A program made the position numbers and the translations under genes. From Linanthus parryae (taxonomy: Eukaryota > Streptophyta > Magnoliopsida > Ericales > Polemoniaceae): a stretch of DNA of 64,000 nt. The stretch spans positions 47,425,863 through 47,489,862 of the forward strand of contig JALGPY010000010.1 of assembly GCA_023055425.1 (NCBI GenBank), written 5' to 3'. The notes below the pieces were generated by a model, which saw only the letters and a program-made list of their open reading frames with translations, was not told the origin of the DNA and made no database searches. This document shows, piece after piece, positions 1 to 9,489 of this stretch. Position 1 is the stretch's first letter. Each line of letters starts with the position of its first letter.

Positions 1-1115
1 GAAATGGTTCTAGTTCTAATGTAATTACCTGTCAAATTTGTGGTAAATATATCATTCTGCCTAGAATTGCTAGCGTATAGTGGACTATACTTACCAATAC
101 ATACAACCTCCAGACCTCAATCTGATTATTGGTTCACTAATTCTGGTTCTTTAAACCATAATGAATTTAACAATTGCTGATACTTACTCGAGGTCTGATC
201 AAGTTCCTTTGGGAAATGGAGATACTTTTCCTGATACAGGTATTCTCTCAACCCCTACTTGTTATTTTCTTTCAGATACTCTACACGTTCCAAATATTTC
301 AACAAATGCTTTATTTGTGAATACATTGTTTAAACAATATGACTGTTTCTTTGTGTTTGACGCTGATCACTCTTCTATTTAGGATAAGTCAATTAATTCA
401 TCTATCAAGGCATGAGTGATAATGGGTTATACTGCAACGATCTCTTTTAATCCCAAAACTTTTCTAGGTAGATAAATAAGTTGCCCCTTATAGAATGCTA
501 GATTGGATCACCCCACTAATAAATTATCTAAAGATTTGTATAAATCTTGCCTTATGCAATCAATTGTCTCTAGTACTGGTAAATGTTTGTCAATTTTGTC
601 TTGTAGGAAATATATCTAGATTACTTTATCATTATGTACCCACTCCATTAGACTATTATTATGATCTTTGCCCTGCATCCATAAAATCTTGTCACAGTTT
701 TGAATTTTTTTTTCTTTGTTCGTGACTTTTGTAGGTATACTTCAATATTTTCATTTCATAATAAATCTGAAGTTTTTTTTAAATGTATTTTCAAAGTTGA
801 AACTGCAAATAAAGACTTTACTTGGAAAACAATTAAGATTCTTAAGAAAGAGGGTGTCAGTGAATATGTTTCCTTTTTATTTTAACAAATTTTAGACACT
901 CGTGGTATATATACACATCAAAAATTTTGTCCTCACAAATCACAATAAAATGGAATCACTGAAAGGAAACATAGATTCTTAGTGGAAACTGCTATTACAT
1001 TAATCCAACAAGTGTTTTTACCAAAATATTTTTGACTTCATCTCTTTGAAGCAGCTGCGTATATGGTAAATATAATATCTAGCAAGAATACACATAACAA
1101 GTCTCCCAATTGAAT
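1..1115 (+). mobile_element. Copia relic A, copy 1 (protease to integrase remnants)
   Basis: Decayed Copia pol on the plus strand. Around 150-380 the frames give protease-region text ending in a VPNISTN-like block and FDADHSSI. Around 620-900 they give integrase text (DLCPASIKS, RDFCRYTSIFSFHNKSEV, EYVSFLF), and around 930-1110 the integrase tail (ETAITLIQQ, NIISSKNTHNKSP). Stops and frameshifts break every domain, and no reverse transcriptase follows, so the element is truncated at its 3' side. Its 5' half (LTR, gag) lies before the window. The end coordinate is approximate. Confidence 0.8.
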
Positions 1116-1592
1116 GTCTGTTATTTTATTTTATTTTTGATAAAAAGCATCTGCAATCTTAGATGTAACTCAAGTAGATGTATATAGAATGCATGTTATT
1201 ATTGAAGATGTAGCGAAATGAGTATTGACGGAACAACTCTTGTTTAGTCTTTCATGAAACGACCAACTTCTTATGATTCAGTTCATATGTTTTTTGAATC
1301 AAACATAATAAAACATCTAATGAACCGAAATAAATCAATAGATAATGACATGATTTATTTGCTCCCACCAAATAGATTAGAGGGACCATTTAAGTCATTG
1401 GTTAAAATTAGTGCATAGTAAGAAACACAAAAAGTAAATCTTTGGTGAAATTGTAACTTAAATATTTTATAGATGAGTCTGATGCGGGAATAAAATCGTA
1501 TAAGAATACGGCTCCAAGATACAAGTATCAACTGGAGTATAAAGACGTCTTTTGTGAAAACATGAATTTACTTAATAGACACAAGTCGTCGT

Positions 1593-1593
<1 letters not shown>

Positions 1594-1652
<59 letters not shown>

Positions 1653-1702
1653 TTCATTTATTTATTTATTCATTCATTTATTTATTTATTTATTTATTTA
1701 TT
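1594..1702. repeat. (TTTA)n microsatellite, unit 1
   Basis: About 109 bp of TTTA repeats with a few C interruptions (ttca). The equivalent tract is about 58 bp in unit 2 and about 101 bp in unit 3, so it has changed length since duplication. Confidence 0.95.
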
Positions 1703-1949
1703 AGTTGAGGATTTCCTTGTCGTTTATTTTCCGGACCCTTTAAGTCAAACCATCTAAGTCAAGATTAATTTTTTTTTCTATTTAAACAATTGTAGTTAAA
1801 CTTTTTTTAATCATCAATAAAAAATTTAAGTTATGTCGTTTTAATTTTTCGTGTATCCGTGTCGTGTGGAGACCGAAGAATCTGAAATCCCTCAAACTAG
1901 ATAGCTTGTCGCTATTAAATTTTCGTTGAACACAGTATAGAGAAAAGCA

Positions 1950-1957
1950 TGACGTCA
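1950..1957. promoter_or_regulatory. TGACGTCA palindrome upstream of MADS copy 1
   Basis: A perfect 8-bp palindrome of the type bound by plant bZIP/TGA factors, about 590 bp upstream of the ATG. It is unchanged in units 2 (25701) and 3 (56883). Function is inferred only from the motif and its conservation. Confidence 0.35.
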
Positions 1958-2437
1958 GTTTACTTAATTGATAAAAGGAAGAGAATACGTGTGGATGGTA
2001 AATTAAAATTAAAAAAATATAGTTGCAAAATCAAATTAAAGAGTGTGAGGGGCCACAATATTGGTGTATTCTTAATTTATTTTTACTTTTGAAAAAGCAT
2101 AATTTTTTAATCATACAATTAAGGTAATTATCGCAAATTTAATATATATATATATATTCTAAAAAAATAATAATAACGCTAGAAAATAATATACTTTAGA
2201 ATACAAATGATTAAAATAGGCCGATAAGGAACATTGAACACTTGTATTCTATTTTTCTATCGTTCATGCTATGTGGCAATATATATATGTCGATGATTCA
2301 TCCATGACCAATTTTTAGTTGTTTGGAAGAAAAGTTTCTAAATTGGCCCTATTGCAAAGTAGGTAAACATTAACATGCAAAACAATATAATAAAACCTAA
2401 TACGGAAGTAAATTTACACACGAAGTAAAATTCTGCA

Positions 2438-2445
2438 TATAAATA
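2438..2445 (+). promoter_or_regulatory. TATA box of MADS copy 1
   Basis: TATAAATA lies 105 bp before the chosen ATG, a normal distance for a plant core promoter plus a short leader. It is present at the same place in units 2 and 3. Confidence 0.65.
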
Positions 2446-2542
2446 CACATCCTGTTTTTTTCATTGTATGATCACCATTTCAGTCTCTCTCCTTCATCTA
2501 CGTGTCCCTTTCTCTAAACAAGAAACCTTTCTCCCTTTAGCT

Positions 2543-3241
2543 ATGCCAAGGTTGCCAAGGTCAAGCCGTGGGCGTCAACGGGTAGAAATGAGAAAGATGA
2601 CGAACGAGAAAAATCTCCTCGTCACTTTCTCAAAGAGACGCTCCGGCCTTTTTAAGAAGGCCAGTGAGCTCTGCACCCTTTGTGGTGCAGAGGCCTTAAT
2701 CCTTGTCTACTCTCCGAGGAACAAGCCGTTCTCTTTCGGCCATCCCTCGGTGGAGGCACTAATAGACCGCTTCGACTCAAGGAACAACCCCAACCCCAAC
2801 CCCAACCCCGGTTTGGCTGAGCTCTTTGAAGTTCAGCGTAACTGTAATGTTGGCAGACTTAACATAGAACTGACTAACTGTGAGGGCCAACTGGCATTGG
2901 AGAAGAAAAAAGGGGATGAGCTGACCAGGACGATGAACGAGAGAGCGGGGAGATGTTGGTGGGAAAGGCCGACAGAAACTTTTAACATACACGAACTCGA
3001 GCAGGTTAAGATGGCCTTGGAAAAGGTTAATGAGAACGTGGCGAGGCAAAAGGAAAAGATGTGGCTGGAGGGGCAGGGGCCGAGTGGAGGCCCATATTTC
3101 ATGGGAGCTGGCCCCAGTGGAGGAGGACAGGCAACAGTTGTCTATCACCCTCAGTTTCCTCAATTGGGCCATGCAGGAGTTGCCTTTCCTCCATATGCTC
3201 CCCCACAGGACCCGAATGCAGGCCCGTCTCAACCTTTTTAG
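2543..3241 (+). CDS. Type I (M-alpha) MADS-box transcription factor, copy 1
   Basis: The 232-residue product is a nuclear DNA-binding protein expected to bind CArG-type sites as a dimer. The MADS domain spans about residues 9-68 with the blocks TFSKRRSGLFKKASELCTLCGAE and FSFGHPSVEALIDRF split by a variable loop; this is the M-alpha (AGL62-like) pattern. Residues 81-89 are an Asn-Pro repeat. Residues about 92-180 are charged and coiled-coil-like with a WWERP motif, and the tail is rich in Gly, Pro and Gln. The gene is intronless, as usual for type I. An in-frame ATG exists at 2468, but unit 2 has lost 5 bp between that ATG and this one, so the ATG at 2543 is the conserved start. A TATA box and AATAAA signal flank the frame. 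M-alpha genes often act in female gametophyte and endosperm; that role is inferred from family only. Confidence 0.92.
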   Translation: MPRLPRSSRGRQRVEMRKMTNEKNLLVTFSKRRSGLFKKASELCTLCGAEALILVYSPRNKPFSFGHPSVEALIDRFDSRNNPNPNPNPGLAELFEVQRNCNVGRLNIELTNCEGQLALEKKKGDELTRTMNERAGRCWWERPTETFNIHELEQVKMALEKVNENVARQKEKMWLEGQGPSGGPYFMGAGPSGGGQATVVYHPQFPQLGHAGVAFPPYAPPQDPNAGPSQPF

Positions 3242-3276
3242 GGGCCTCAAGCGTGTATCGAATTGGAGGTCATCTT

Positions 3277-3282
3277 AATAAA
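3277..3282 (+). terminator. Poly(A) signal of MADS copy 1
   Basis: AATAAA 36 bp after the stop codon. A second AATAAA-like string follows about 40 bp downstream. Confidence 0.55.
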
Positions 3283-3299
3283 GCTTTAATATAGTTTAT

Positions 3300-3955
3300 T
3301 ATGATCGTGTAATGTTAATAAAATTGAGATATTGAACTCTCAATATTTATATACTTTGGTCGTGATGGAATACATAGCATATCTCCTACATTTTTTTTTT
3401 CTTGGTTTTACTCTATTTCTTTTCTTAAGAAAGTTTTTTCGTGAATATTCACAGTAGTAACATCATCTTTTAGGAGGAACGATGTTCGCTTTGATTTAGC
3501 ATATGAATGAAGTTCTGAAATAACAAACCAGTGGATGATTTTTTTGTTAGATATAACATAGGAAGCAGCCTGTCTTCCATTCATTTTATCAACTATCAAT
3601 ATAGTTTAACCTTAAAAACACATGATAAATTGGTGATTTATAAATTAAAAATAAAATTACGAAGTTGATGCAGTTGTGACTACATGTGTAACTTTTAAAA
3701 TATCGGGGTCTTGGTTTTCCTCACCTTTATGCTTTTAGTCTTGCACTTTTAGGTTTGCATATTTTATTTAATTCTGATTCTTCATTAGCTAATGTTTTAA
3801 ATGGTAAGTATTTTAGAAACTACAATGCCCTTGCTTTTTCTTTTTAGAGAATACTACTAATACAACAAATACTGTAATTGTAGGGTTACAATTCAATTTT
3901 ACTGCAAATTCAGAATACAATTCTAGAGATACAATTCAAAGCAACCAATGTTTTC
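3300..3955. other. Gene-free AT-rich interval downstream of MADS copy 1
   Basis: No coding signal beyond short chance frames. It is conserved in units 2 (about 27060-27716) and 3 (about 58230-58888) with scattered substitutions and small indels. Confidence 0.5.
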
Positions 3956-4229
3956 ATGCAACAACACCCTTGGTGGGTGTACAATGCCCTTGCTGTTGAT
4001 GGTTCTTCTAATGCTTCTTATTGTAAATGCCTTATTACAACAAGGGAATTTATTTTTCAAGGATCTAAACAAGGTACTGGTAATGGTCTAAATAACATTT
4101 TATTTTTTTAATAGGTGGATTCCTATTGTAAATGGTAAAAGATCTTTTGGCTATCCTATTTTTCCAATTAATTCTAGGGTGACATATTTTACTTTGCCAA
4201 ATTTATTTGGAATACAACTCTTTTGTTAG
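3956..4229 (+). pseudogene. Unidentified two-block ORF relic, unit 1
   Basis: An ATG-started frame of 51 codons (3956-4111; contains CLITTREFIFQGSKQ) ends in a TAA. A second open block of 37 codons (4116-4229; contains RSFGYPIFPINSRVTYF) follows in a different phase. Both read like protein rather than random AT-rich sequence, and both are kept in all three units without indels. I do not recognise the family. A T-rich stretch ending in AATAG between the blocks could be an intron acceptor or simple decay. It could also be a further transposon remnant. Confidence 0.35.
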
Positions 4230-4332
4230 TATTCCGCTATGTAGTTTACAAAATATTTTCAAAATGAGAAACGACATGTAAGACAATTTGAACATTCGAT
4301 GCTTTATTTTAAAATATTTTTCAAACTACGTA

Positions 4333-4745
4333 CCAGAAAAACGGGCTTTAGCCAGGGGTATCTAATGTGACGAAACCTTCAATTCCCGTGGCAAAATTGT
4401 TTAGGCATGGGACGTGCCACGTTAGACGACCGTGGCCAAAAAGTGCGTGGCTTTTGTGTTTAGCCACGGTTAACAGCCGTGGCGGAGTGTTTGCCACGGT
4501 AAAACGCGTGGCTATTCGATCGTGGCATTTCTTCCCCATCTTCACCACGGGTGTATGGAAAGCCGTGGCTAAAAATATCATTTGCCACGGTTTTTCAATG
4601 TGGCTAATACTGTCATTGGCCAGGGTATATTACCGTGGCTATGTTGTTTTTGGCCACGGTAGTTGAATGTGGCGATTGAGTTTATGGACACAGTATTTAA
4701 ACGTGGCAACTAAGCGCTTTACCCGCCAAATTGAATTAATTATGC
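4333..4745. mobile_element. CACTA-type transposon end with subterminal repeats, unit 1
   Basis: The left edge matches the CACTACCAGAAAAAC terminus seen intact in unit 2, but the CACTA bases are deleted here. It is followed by a dense array of gccacgg/ccgtggc motifs in both orientations roughly every 20 bp, typical of CACTA (En/Spm) subterminal repeats. No matching right terminus or transposase was found, so this is an end fragment or an element whose other end is lost. Confidence 0.7.
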
Positions 4746-5040
4746 CAGATTAGTTCACGTGACTAATGGATTTGAACTCAAAGTTACTAAAGCTACAGCT
4801 ACACATAAGGATTAATTCCTGTATGAATTCAGAAGATTCAACAACTCTAAATTGCACACACACATGTAATTCGCTAAACTTCTAAATATATATAACCATG
4901 AAAAATAATCCGTACAATGTATTAAATTGACTTCGAAATGTCAAAGTTGCACCATGTTACACAAAACATCCATAAATGAAATTAAAAAATAGTCTTGCTT
5001 CTACTGCAATCAAAATTCTCTAAACATTCCTGCCCGAAAA

Positions 5041-5200
5041 ACAGCACTTCCTAACAATGCTTTCAGCTGATGGGGTCCCCAGAAGATCAGTTATCAAATC
5101 TAACTGATGAACAGCACTTTTACCATGAAACAGGGCGCGGTTTCCCTGTCACCACTTCAGCAAATATGCATCCGACACTCCAAATATCAATGAAAGGAAA
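5041..5200 (-). pseudogene. MAP-kinase exon relic, unit 1
   Basis: Reverse-strand translation gives the kinase subdomain IX block DIWSVGCIFAEVVTGKP. After a small frame-shifting insertion it continues as KSAVHQLDLITDLLGTPSAESI, the segment that follows it in plant MAP kinases. Only this exon-sized piece is present, with no ATP-binding loop or activation loop, so it is non-functional. It lies about 300 bp past the CACTA subterminal repeats, so capture by that element is possible but not shown. Confidence 0.75.
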
Positions 5201-5706
5201 GTAGTGCAATAGATGAGGTGATATGTTAGACCATAGAATGAGCAAAAAAATTCACGGAGAAGTCTACATTCAGAGAAATGACACGTGAAACGACACAGTT
5301 ACCTGAAAGACAGATAATTCAACTTCCAGGAGAATCCAATTGTCCTCCTTGAACAAGAACTATTTTAATCTAGGCATCACAACTTCATGGGGGTAATTTG
5401 AAAGCATTGAAGTAATGTAGTGGTTACTGTATTTGTAAATTTGACACGTACTGGGGACGATCTTAAAAATTAAATAAATTAGACAATTGATGTTCCTATT
5501 GTATCATGCCAGATATTAGAATATATGTCTTGACAAAAACCAGGCCAACTACCCTGTTCATGCTACTTGCTTGCAACAAAATATTATAACAAAGTTGAGT
5601 CGGGGTGTATGTGCATGTTCTTATCTCTGCACTCTCAACTATGTAACATGATTTGTGTATTAAGGAGAAAAAAAACTGCCATTCTTTTTTGTTTTTGGTG
5701 AAGTTA

Positions 5707-5714
5707 GACCAGAC
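5707..5714. repeat. Left 8-bp target duplication of hAT-type element
   Basis: gaccagac here and at 6698-6705 flank the insertion. Unit 2 has a single copy at the empty site (near 33911). Confidence 0.85.
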
Positions 5715-6497
5715 CTAGGTTACCTAAAATCGCTCAAACACTACCGATTGCCGAACTAGATCGCCCGAACCCATTCGTGATTCGTTCGCGATCTAGTTCG
5801 GTCAAAGCAGCGATCTAGTATGGAAGATGAACAGAAAAGAGTGATTCAAAGTTCAAACGCATAGAAGCGATGAACTTACCGGTCACCGTTGAAGAGAAAA
5901 CCTCCGTCATAGGCCGTTGAAGATGACCCACGAACTGCTATCGAACGTCCATCAGAACTAATAGTCCCGATCAGTATGAAAGAAAGAAGAGGAAGATGAA
6001 AGAACAGGGGCGCAGAGAACGGTTGAAGAAGATGTTGACCCGTATTAATTTTGTTCGCTGAATTTGTGGAAGGAACGTGAGTAGTGGAGTAACTCAAGGG
6101 TTTTGTTATTTTTATTTTTTTAAGAGTGTAATTGCAGGATTACAGGGATTCTTTTTTTTTAGGAAAAAATATCATATTCGTCGTAACTAATGGTAAAAGA
6201 TAGAATTTAAAAAAAAATGGTAAAAGATAGGATATCGTTGAGATTTTTTTTGGGATATGATTTTGTTGAGATTTTTCAGAGAGGTGGTTGAGATTTTCCA
6301 GGGAGGTTTTCAAAAAAAAGTATCATCTTATCCAAACATAAATATAAATTGTTTGGTCAGGCAAAAGAGATCAACATATCAGTTAGCTGTGCCGTTTTCT
6401 TTAAATAAAAAATAAAAAAATTGAAATTGAAATGATAATTATAAAGATATGATTTGTTAAAAAGAATAAAAAGTAGAATTTAAACAACTCCAACATT

Positions 6498-6534
<37 letters not shown>

Positions 6535-6697
6535 CACGATTCCGAAAATCGTTCCGCGAACTGGACAAGCGAATTTCGATTTAACTGAGCGATCGGAAGA
6601 AGCCTACCCCTAGCGTACCGCGAACCGGTCATCCTAGCGTACCGCGATCCCGAACCCGTACCGCGAACTACTGCGAACTACGATCTAGGTAACATTG
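5715..6697. mobile_element. Non-autonomous hAT-type element (983 bp)
   Basis: The element is absent from unit 2, where the site is intact, and has an 8-bp target duplication (gaccagac), the hAT hallmark. The ends are imperfect inverted repeats (ctaggttacctaaaatcg against caatgttacctagatcg). Short cgcgaac / gaaccg motifs crowd both subterminal regions. A GT-then-AT dinucleotide run lies near 6500-6535. No transposase is encoded; a 73-codon reverse frame at 5876-6097 shows nothing recognisable. It inserted after the array duplicated. Confidence 0.85.
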
Positions 6698-6705
6698 GAC
6701 CAGAC

Positions 6706-9139
6706 TTTCTACTAAAATTGAGTTGCTTCCTTTCTCTGTAAGCACTTTAGTCGCTCTTGTATTACTGGATATTGTGAAAACCAATCTTGACCCGGAATCT
6801 CATTGCTTCTTACTTACTACGACCAGGAACAAAAGGGCACCGCAAAAACACACTTCACTTATTTGCCAAAGCCTCTCCAGAATATTCTGTAATGTTCCTA
6901 AAATGTTTGCCATAAATTGATAATTTTCTCCAAAACGCTCTTATCTGGACTCTTTCAAACTTTACTCTAGTAAAGCATGTTCAAGATAGAAAAAAGGTCC
7001 CTACGATCTCATCAAGGTTGATGCGTATTCACATTCAGAACCATTTATGTCTGTTTTATCTCTCTCAGATAGTTCCTTTATGTAACACATATGAAACTGT
7101 GGTCTCTAAGGACATCACCTCTACACCTCTAGTTTCTCAAACTAACAAAAACCTGTTGTATCACTACTGATCTATTCCTCTCCACAGTACATCATCAATA
7201 AACAAATTTTCTGATCGAACTTTTTTTCTTTATACATAGTTATAAAAACAGAATCACAGATTAATGTGATTCAAAGCCAAGCGAATAGAAAAATTCGTCA
7301 AAGGGAAAACACGCAGATCAATCTCCAGATACCGAACTTCAAGAGATCGCTTTAAAACAAAATCTATTAAAAGATTTCAGAGAGAAATTCAAACATTTGT
7401 GAGTAACAGAGTCAATTACAGTATCATATTAACACAAATCAAGACAGAAGCCATGAGAATACTAGTAATCTGATTAATCTAGTTAACCTGGATAGCTTAA
7501 AGAAACTAAAAAGATAAAATGGAACTGAAATTGTAAGTAGAAAATAACTCTAGAAAACTGACAAGTTCACATGTTCAGCCAAAAATACATTAACATTAGA
7601 TATCATGCTCTAAACTAAAGTTTAGGGACTACCTAAACCGGAACGAAAGCTACTGAAACACATTCGAAAAAATAAGAGTTGGAATTGACTCTAGTTCGTC
7701 ACATCAGCAAACAAACTGATCAACTACAGCCTTAGCGAGCATACTAAAGAAACTTGCCGAACCAACGAATTATCCAGAGTCATCATAACAACTTACAGAA
7801 ACAACTTTGTCTTATCAAATTCATCAGAACAAGTCGGCTATTCCTGTTTAACTACTAGAATGATCCACATTCCAGAGTCAAAAGAATGTCCATGCATCTT
7901 AACCGTGTTTGAAAGAATATACTGTAAAAGCTCGACATTTGAGTAATCCATTTTGGTGTTACCTAGCAAACTAGCATTCTTATAATCCGTACTTTGTAAC
8001 ATTACAGGAACTGAATAAGCATGCAAATATGAACAACAACCAAGAATACTATCCATCTTGGTTATGTATAGCTAATTGATAGCTTAGTATAAACTTACGT
8101 GTACAGGACCAAGAACCTCCATATGTATAGTCTTGACAAAATACGCATGCAAATATGAACATTAAACAGGGGCCTAGAACCTACCTACTACAAAAGACAA
8201 AAATTGACCGCCACGCTCCCACAGAATATAGATCGTCACTATAGTGGAAGTACCTACAACACCGATAAAGAATGTGTTACATTGCATAATATAATTTCAC
8301 AAATAGAAAATACACACGGTAGAATGTAACTTACACAAGTAGCTCGCCAAGGCACGGTAAAACCTACACAAGTACCTACGACAATGTGTTCTCCAATAGT
8401 CGCCACTTGGATCTCAAAGCAAACTGCTAACCTCAATGTGTTCACAACTTATAGAAAGGAAATCTATATATATATAATAGCAGAACGAAAGTTTGCAAAA
8501 ACTTCCATATCTCACTCTCCTATCCTTTACTCACTTTCCAAAAATGAATCCATCAATTCAAAATTCAAAAATGACGGTTGGGTTTTAAGTGTTACCAAAT
8601 CCTTTGTTTTTTTAGTAATCCAAATCCGTTGGTTTTAAAATAATGAAATCCCCATCTAATCTCACTTTCTAAATCTCAAACCTGTCAATTCAAAATAAAA
8701 ATTACGCTTATGCCCCTTCAAGTCAAACACAACGTTTGTTAGGTTTTTCAAAAATTGTGCTATTCAAATAAAAAGACGGCTGCCAATCAAAAAACTTTTC
8801 AAAAAAATCTCTTCGGTTTAACTACATAATAAATTACTAAAAGAATTAGATAATATATTTCATAAAAAATGTGCTATTAGAAAAAAGACGGGTGCTGCCT
8901 TATCAATTCAAAAAGAAAATTCCTCAAAAAAAAATCAAAAAAATATGTTTGTTTAAGTAGATAATATATTCCAGAAAATCTGCTTTGTTTATTTCGAATA
9001 GATATGTTTGTTAACAATTTTTTTTTCTTCGAAACAATGTCTCTAGAGATAAGATAACAATTTTCTTTTCAAAATCCTAAGAAATCGATCCTCTCACTAT
9101 TAATATCTCCTGCCATCCTCTACTTCTCGTAAACTAGCC
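6706..9139. other. Unassigned interval, unit 1
   Basis: No gene or named element is recognised on either strand, and the frames are short and broken. Between about 8756 and 8985 there is a degenerate direct duplication of roughly 115 bp (both halves contain gtgctatt...aaaaagac). The block is collinear with 33911-35848 and 37247-37752 of unit 2, where a Mutator-like element splits it. Confidence 0.5.
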
Positions 9140-9195
9140 GAACGAACTTTAAAATTCGGTTCTCTTTGAACGAACTTTAAAATTCGGTTCTCTCT
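9140..9195. repeat. Tandem 28-bp near-palindromic repeat, unit 1
   Basis: Two adjacent copies of gaacgaactttaaaattcgg plus ttctcty. Each contains the near-palindrome GAACGAAc...TTCGGTTC. The pair is conserved in unit 2 at 37753-37808. Confidence 0.8.
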
Positions 9196-9489
9196 GAGAT
9201 TATTTTTAAATTGCAGAGAGAAGGTTATAGTTCGAGCGAGCAAAGCCATATTCATCTTTCATTGGGGTCGAGAATCGAACGGAGCAAACAGCTATCAACT
9301 GGCACGACAAGAACTCCCACGTACCTACCGATGGTCGCCTTTTGTGCACCTCCCGATTGGCTTCCGTTACCGTGGAGTTGTTGCTCCTGTGCCAAAAAGA
9401 TTATTTTTTCCAGGTACTAAAACCGTGTTGTTAGTTTTTCTCTTTGTTGGGTGGTGATGGGTTTGTTTTTGGAAATTTGTAAAATATCT

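Larger units (their letters stand above)
1116..2437. other. AT-rich interval upstream of MADS copy 1
   Basis: No gene is recognised. The stretch holds the TTTA microsatellite, a short AT dinucleotide run near 2143, and a palindromic TGACGTCA site at 1950. The last several hundred bases are presumably the promoter of the MADS gene and are well conserved in units 2 (about 24926-26191) and 3 (about 56056-57368). Confidence 0.6.

Noticed and set aside
2468..2542. Upstream in-frame ATG extending MADS copy 1 by 25 residues (also copy 3 at 57398)
   Set aside because: Unit 2 has a 5-bp deletion in this stretch that breaks the extension, and the added residues resemble no MADS N-terminus. The ATG just before the MADS domain is the conserved start.
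2788..2812. CCCCAA repeats resembling a ciliate telomere
   Set aside because: The repeat is short, in frame, and encodes the Asn-Pro run of the MADS protein; plant telomeres use TTTAGGG.
2777..3250. Long reverse-strand frames antisense to each MADS gene
   Set aside because: They are shadows of the real coding strand; the sense frame has a full MADS domain, TATA box and poly(A) signal.
4348..4666. Open frames of up to 99 codons in the CACTA end (also 28133-28432, 59305-59571)
   Set aside because: They run across the repeated gccacgg/ccgtggc motifs on both strands and have no protein character beyond the repeat.
5876..6097. 73-codon reverse frame inside the hAT-type element as a captured gene
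   Set aside because: It is short, lacks any recognisable motif and has no counterpart outside the element.
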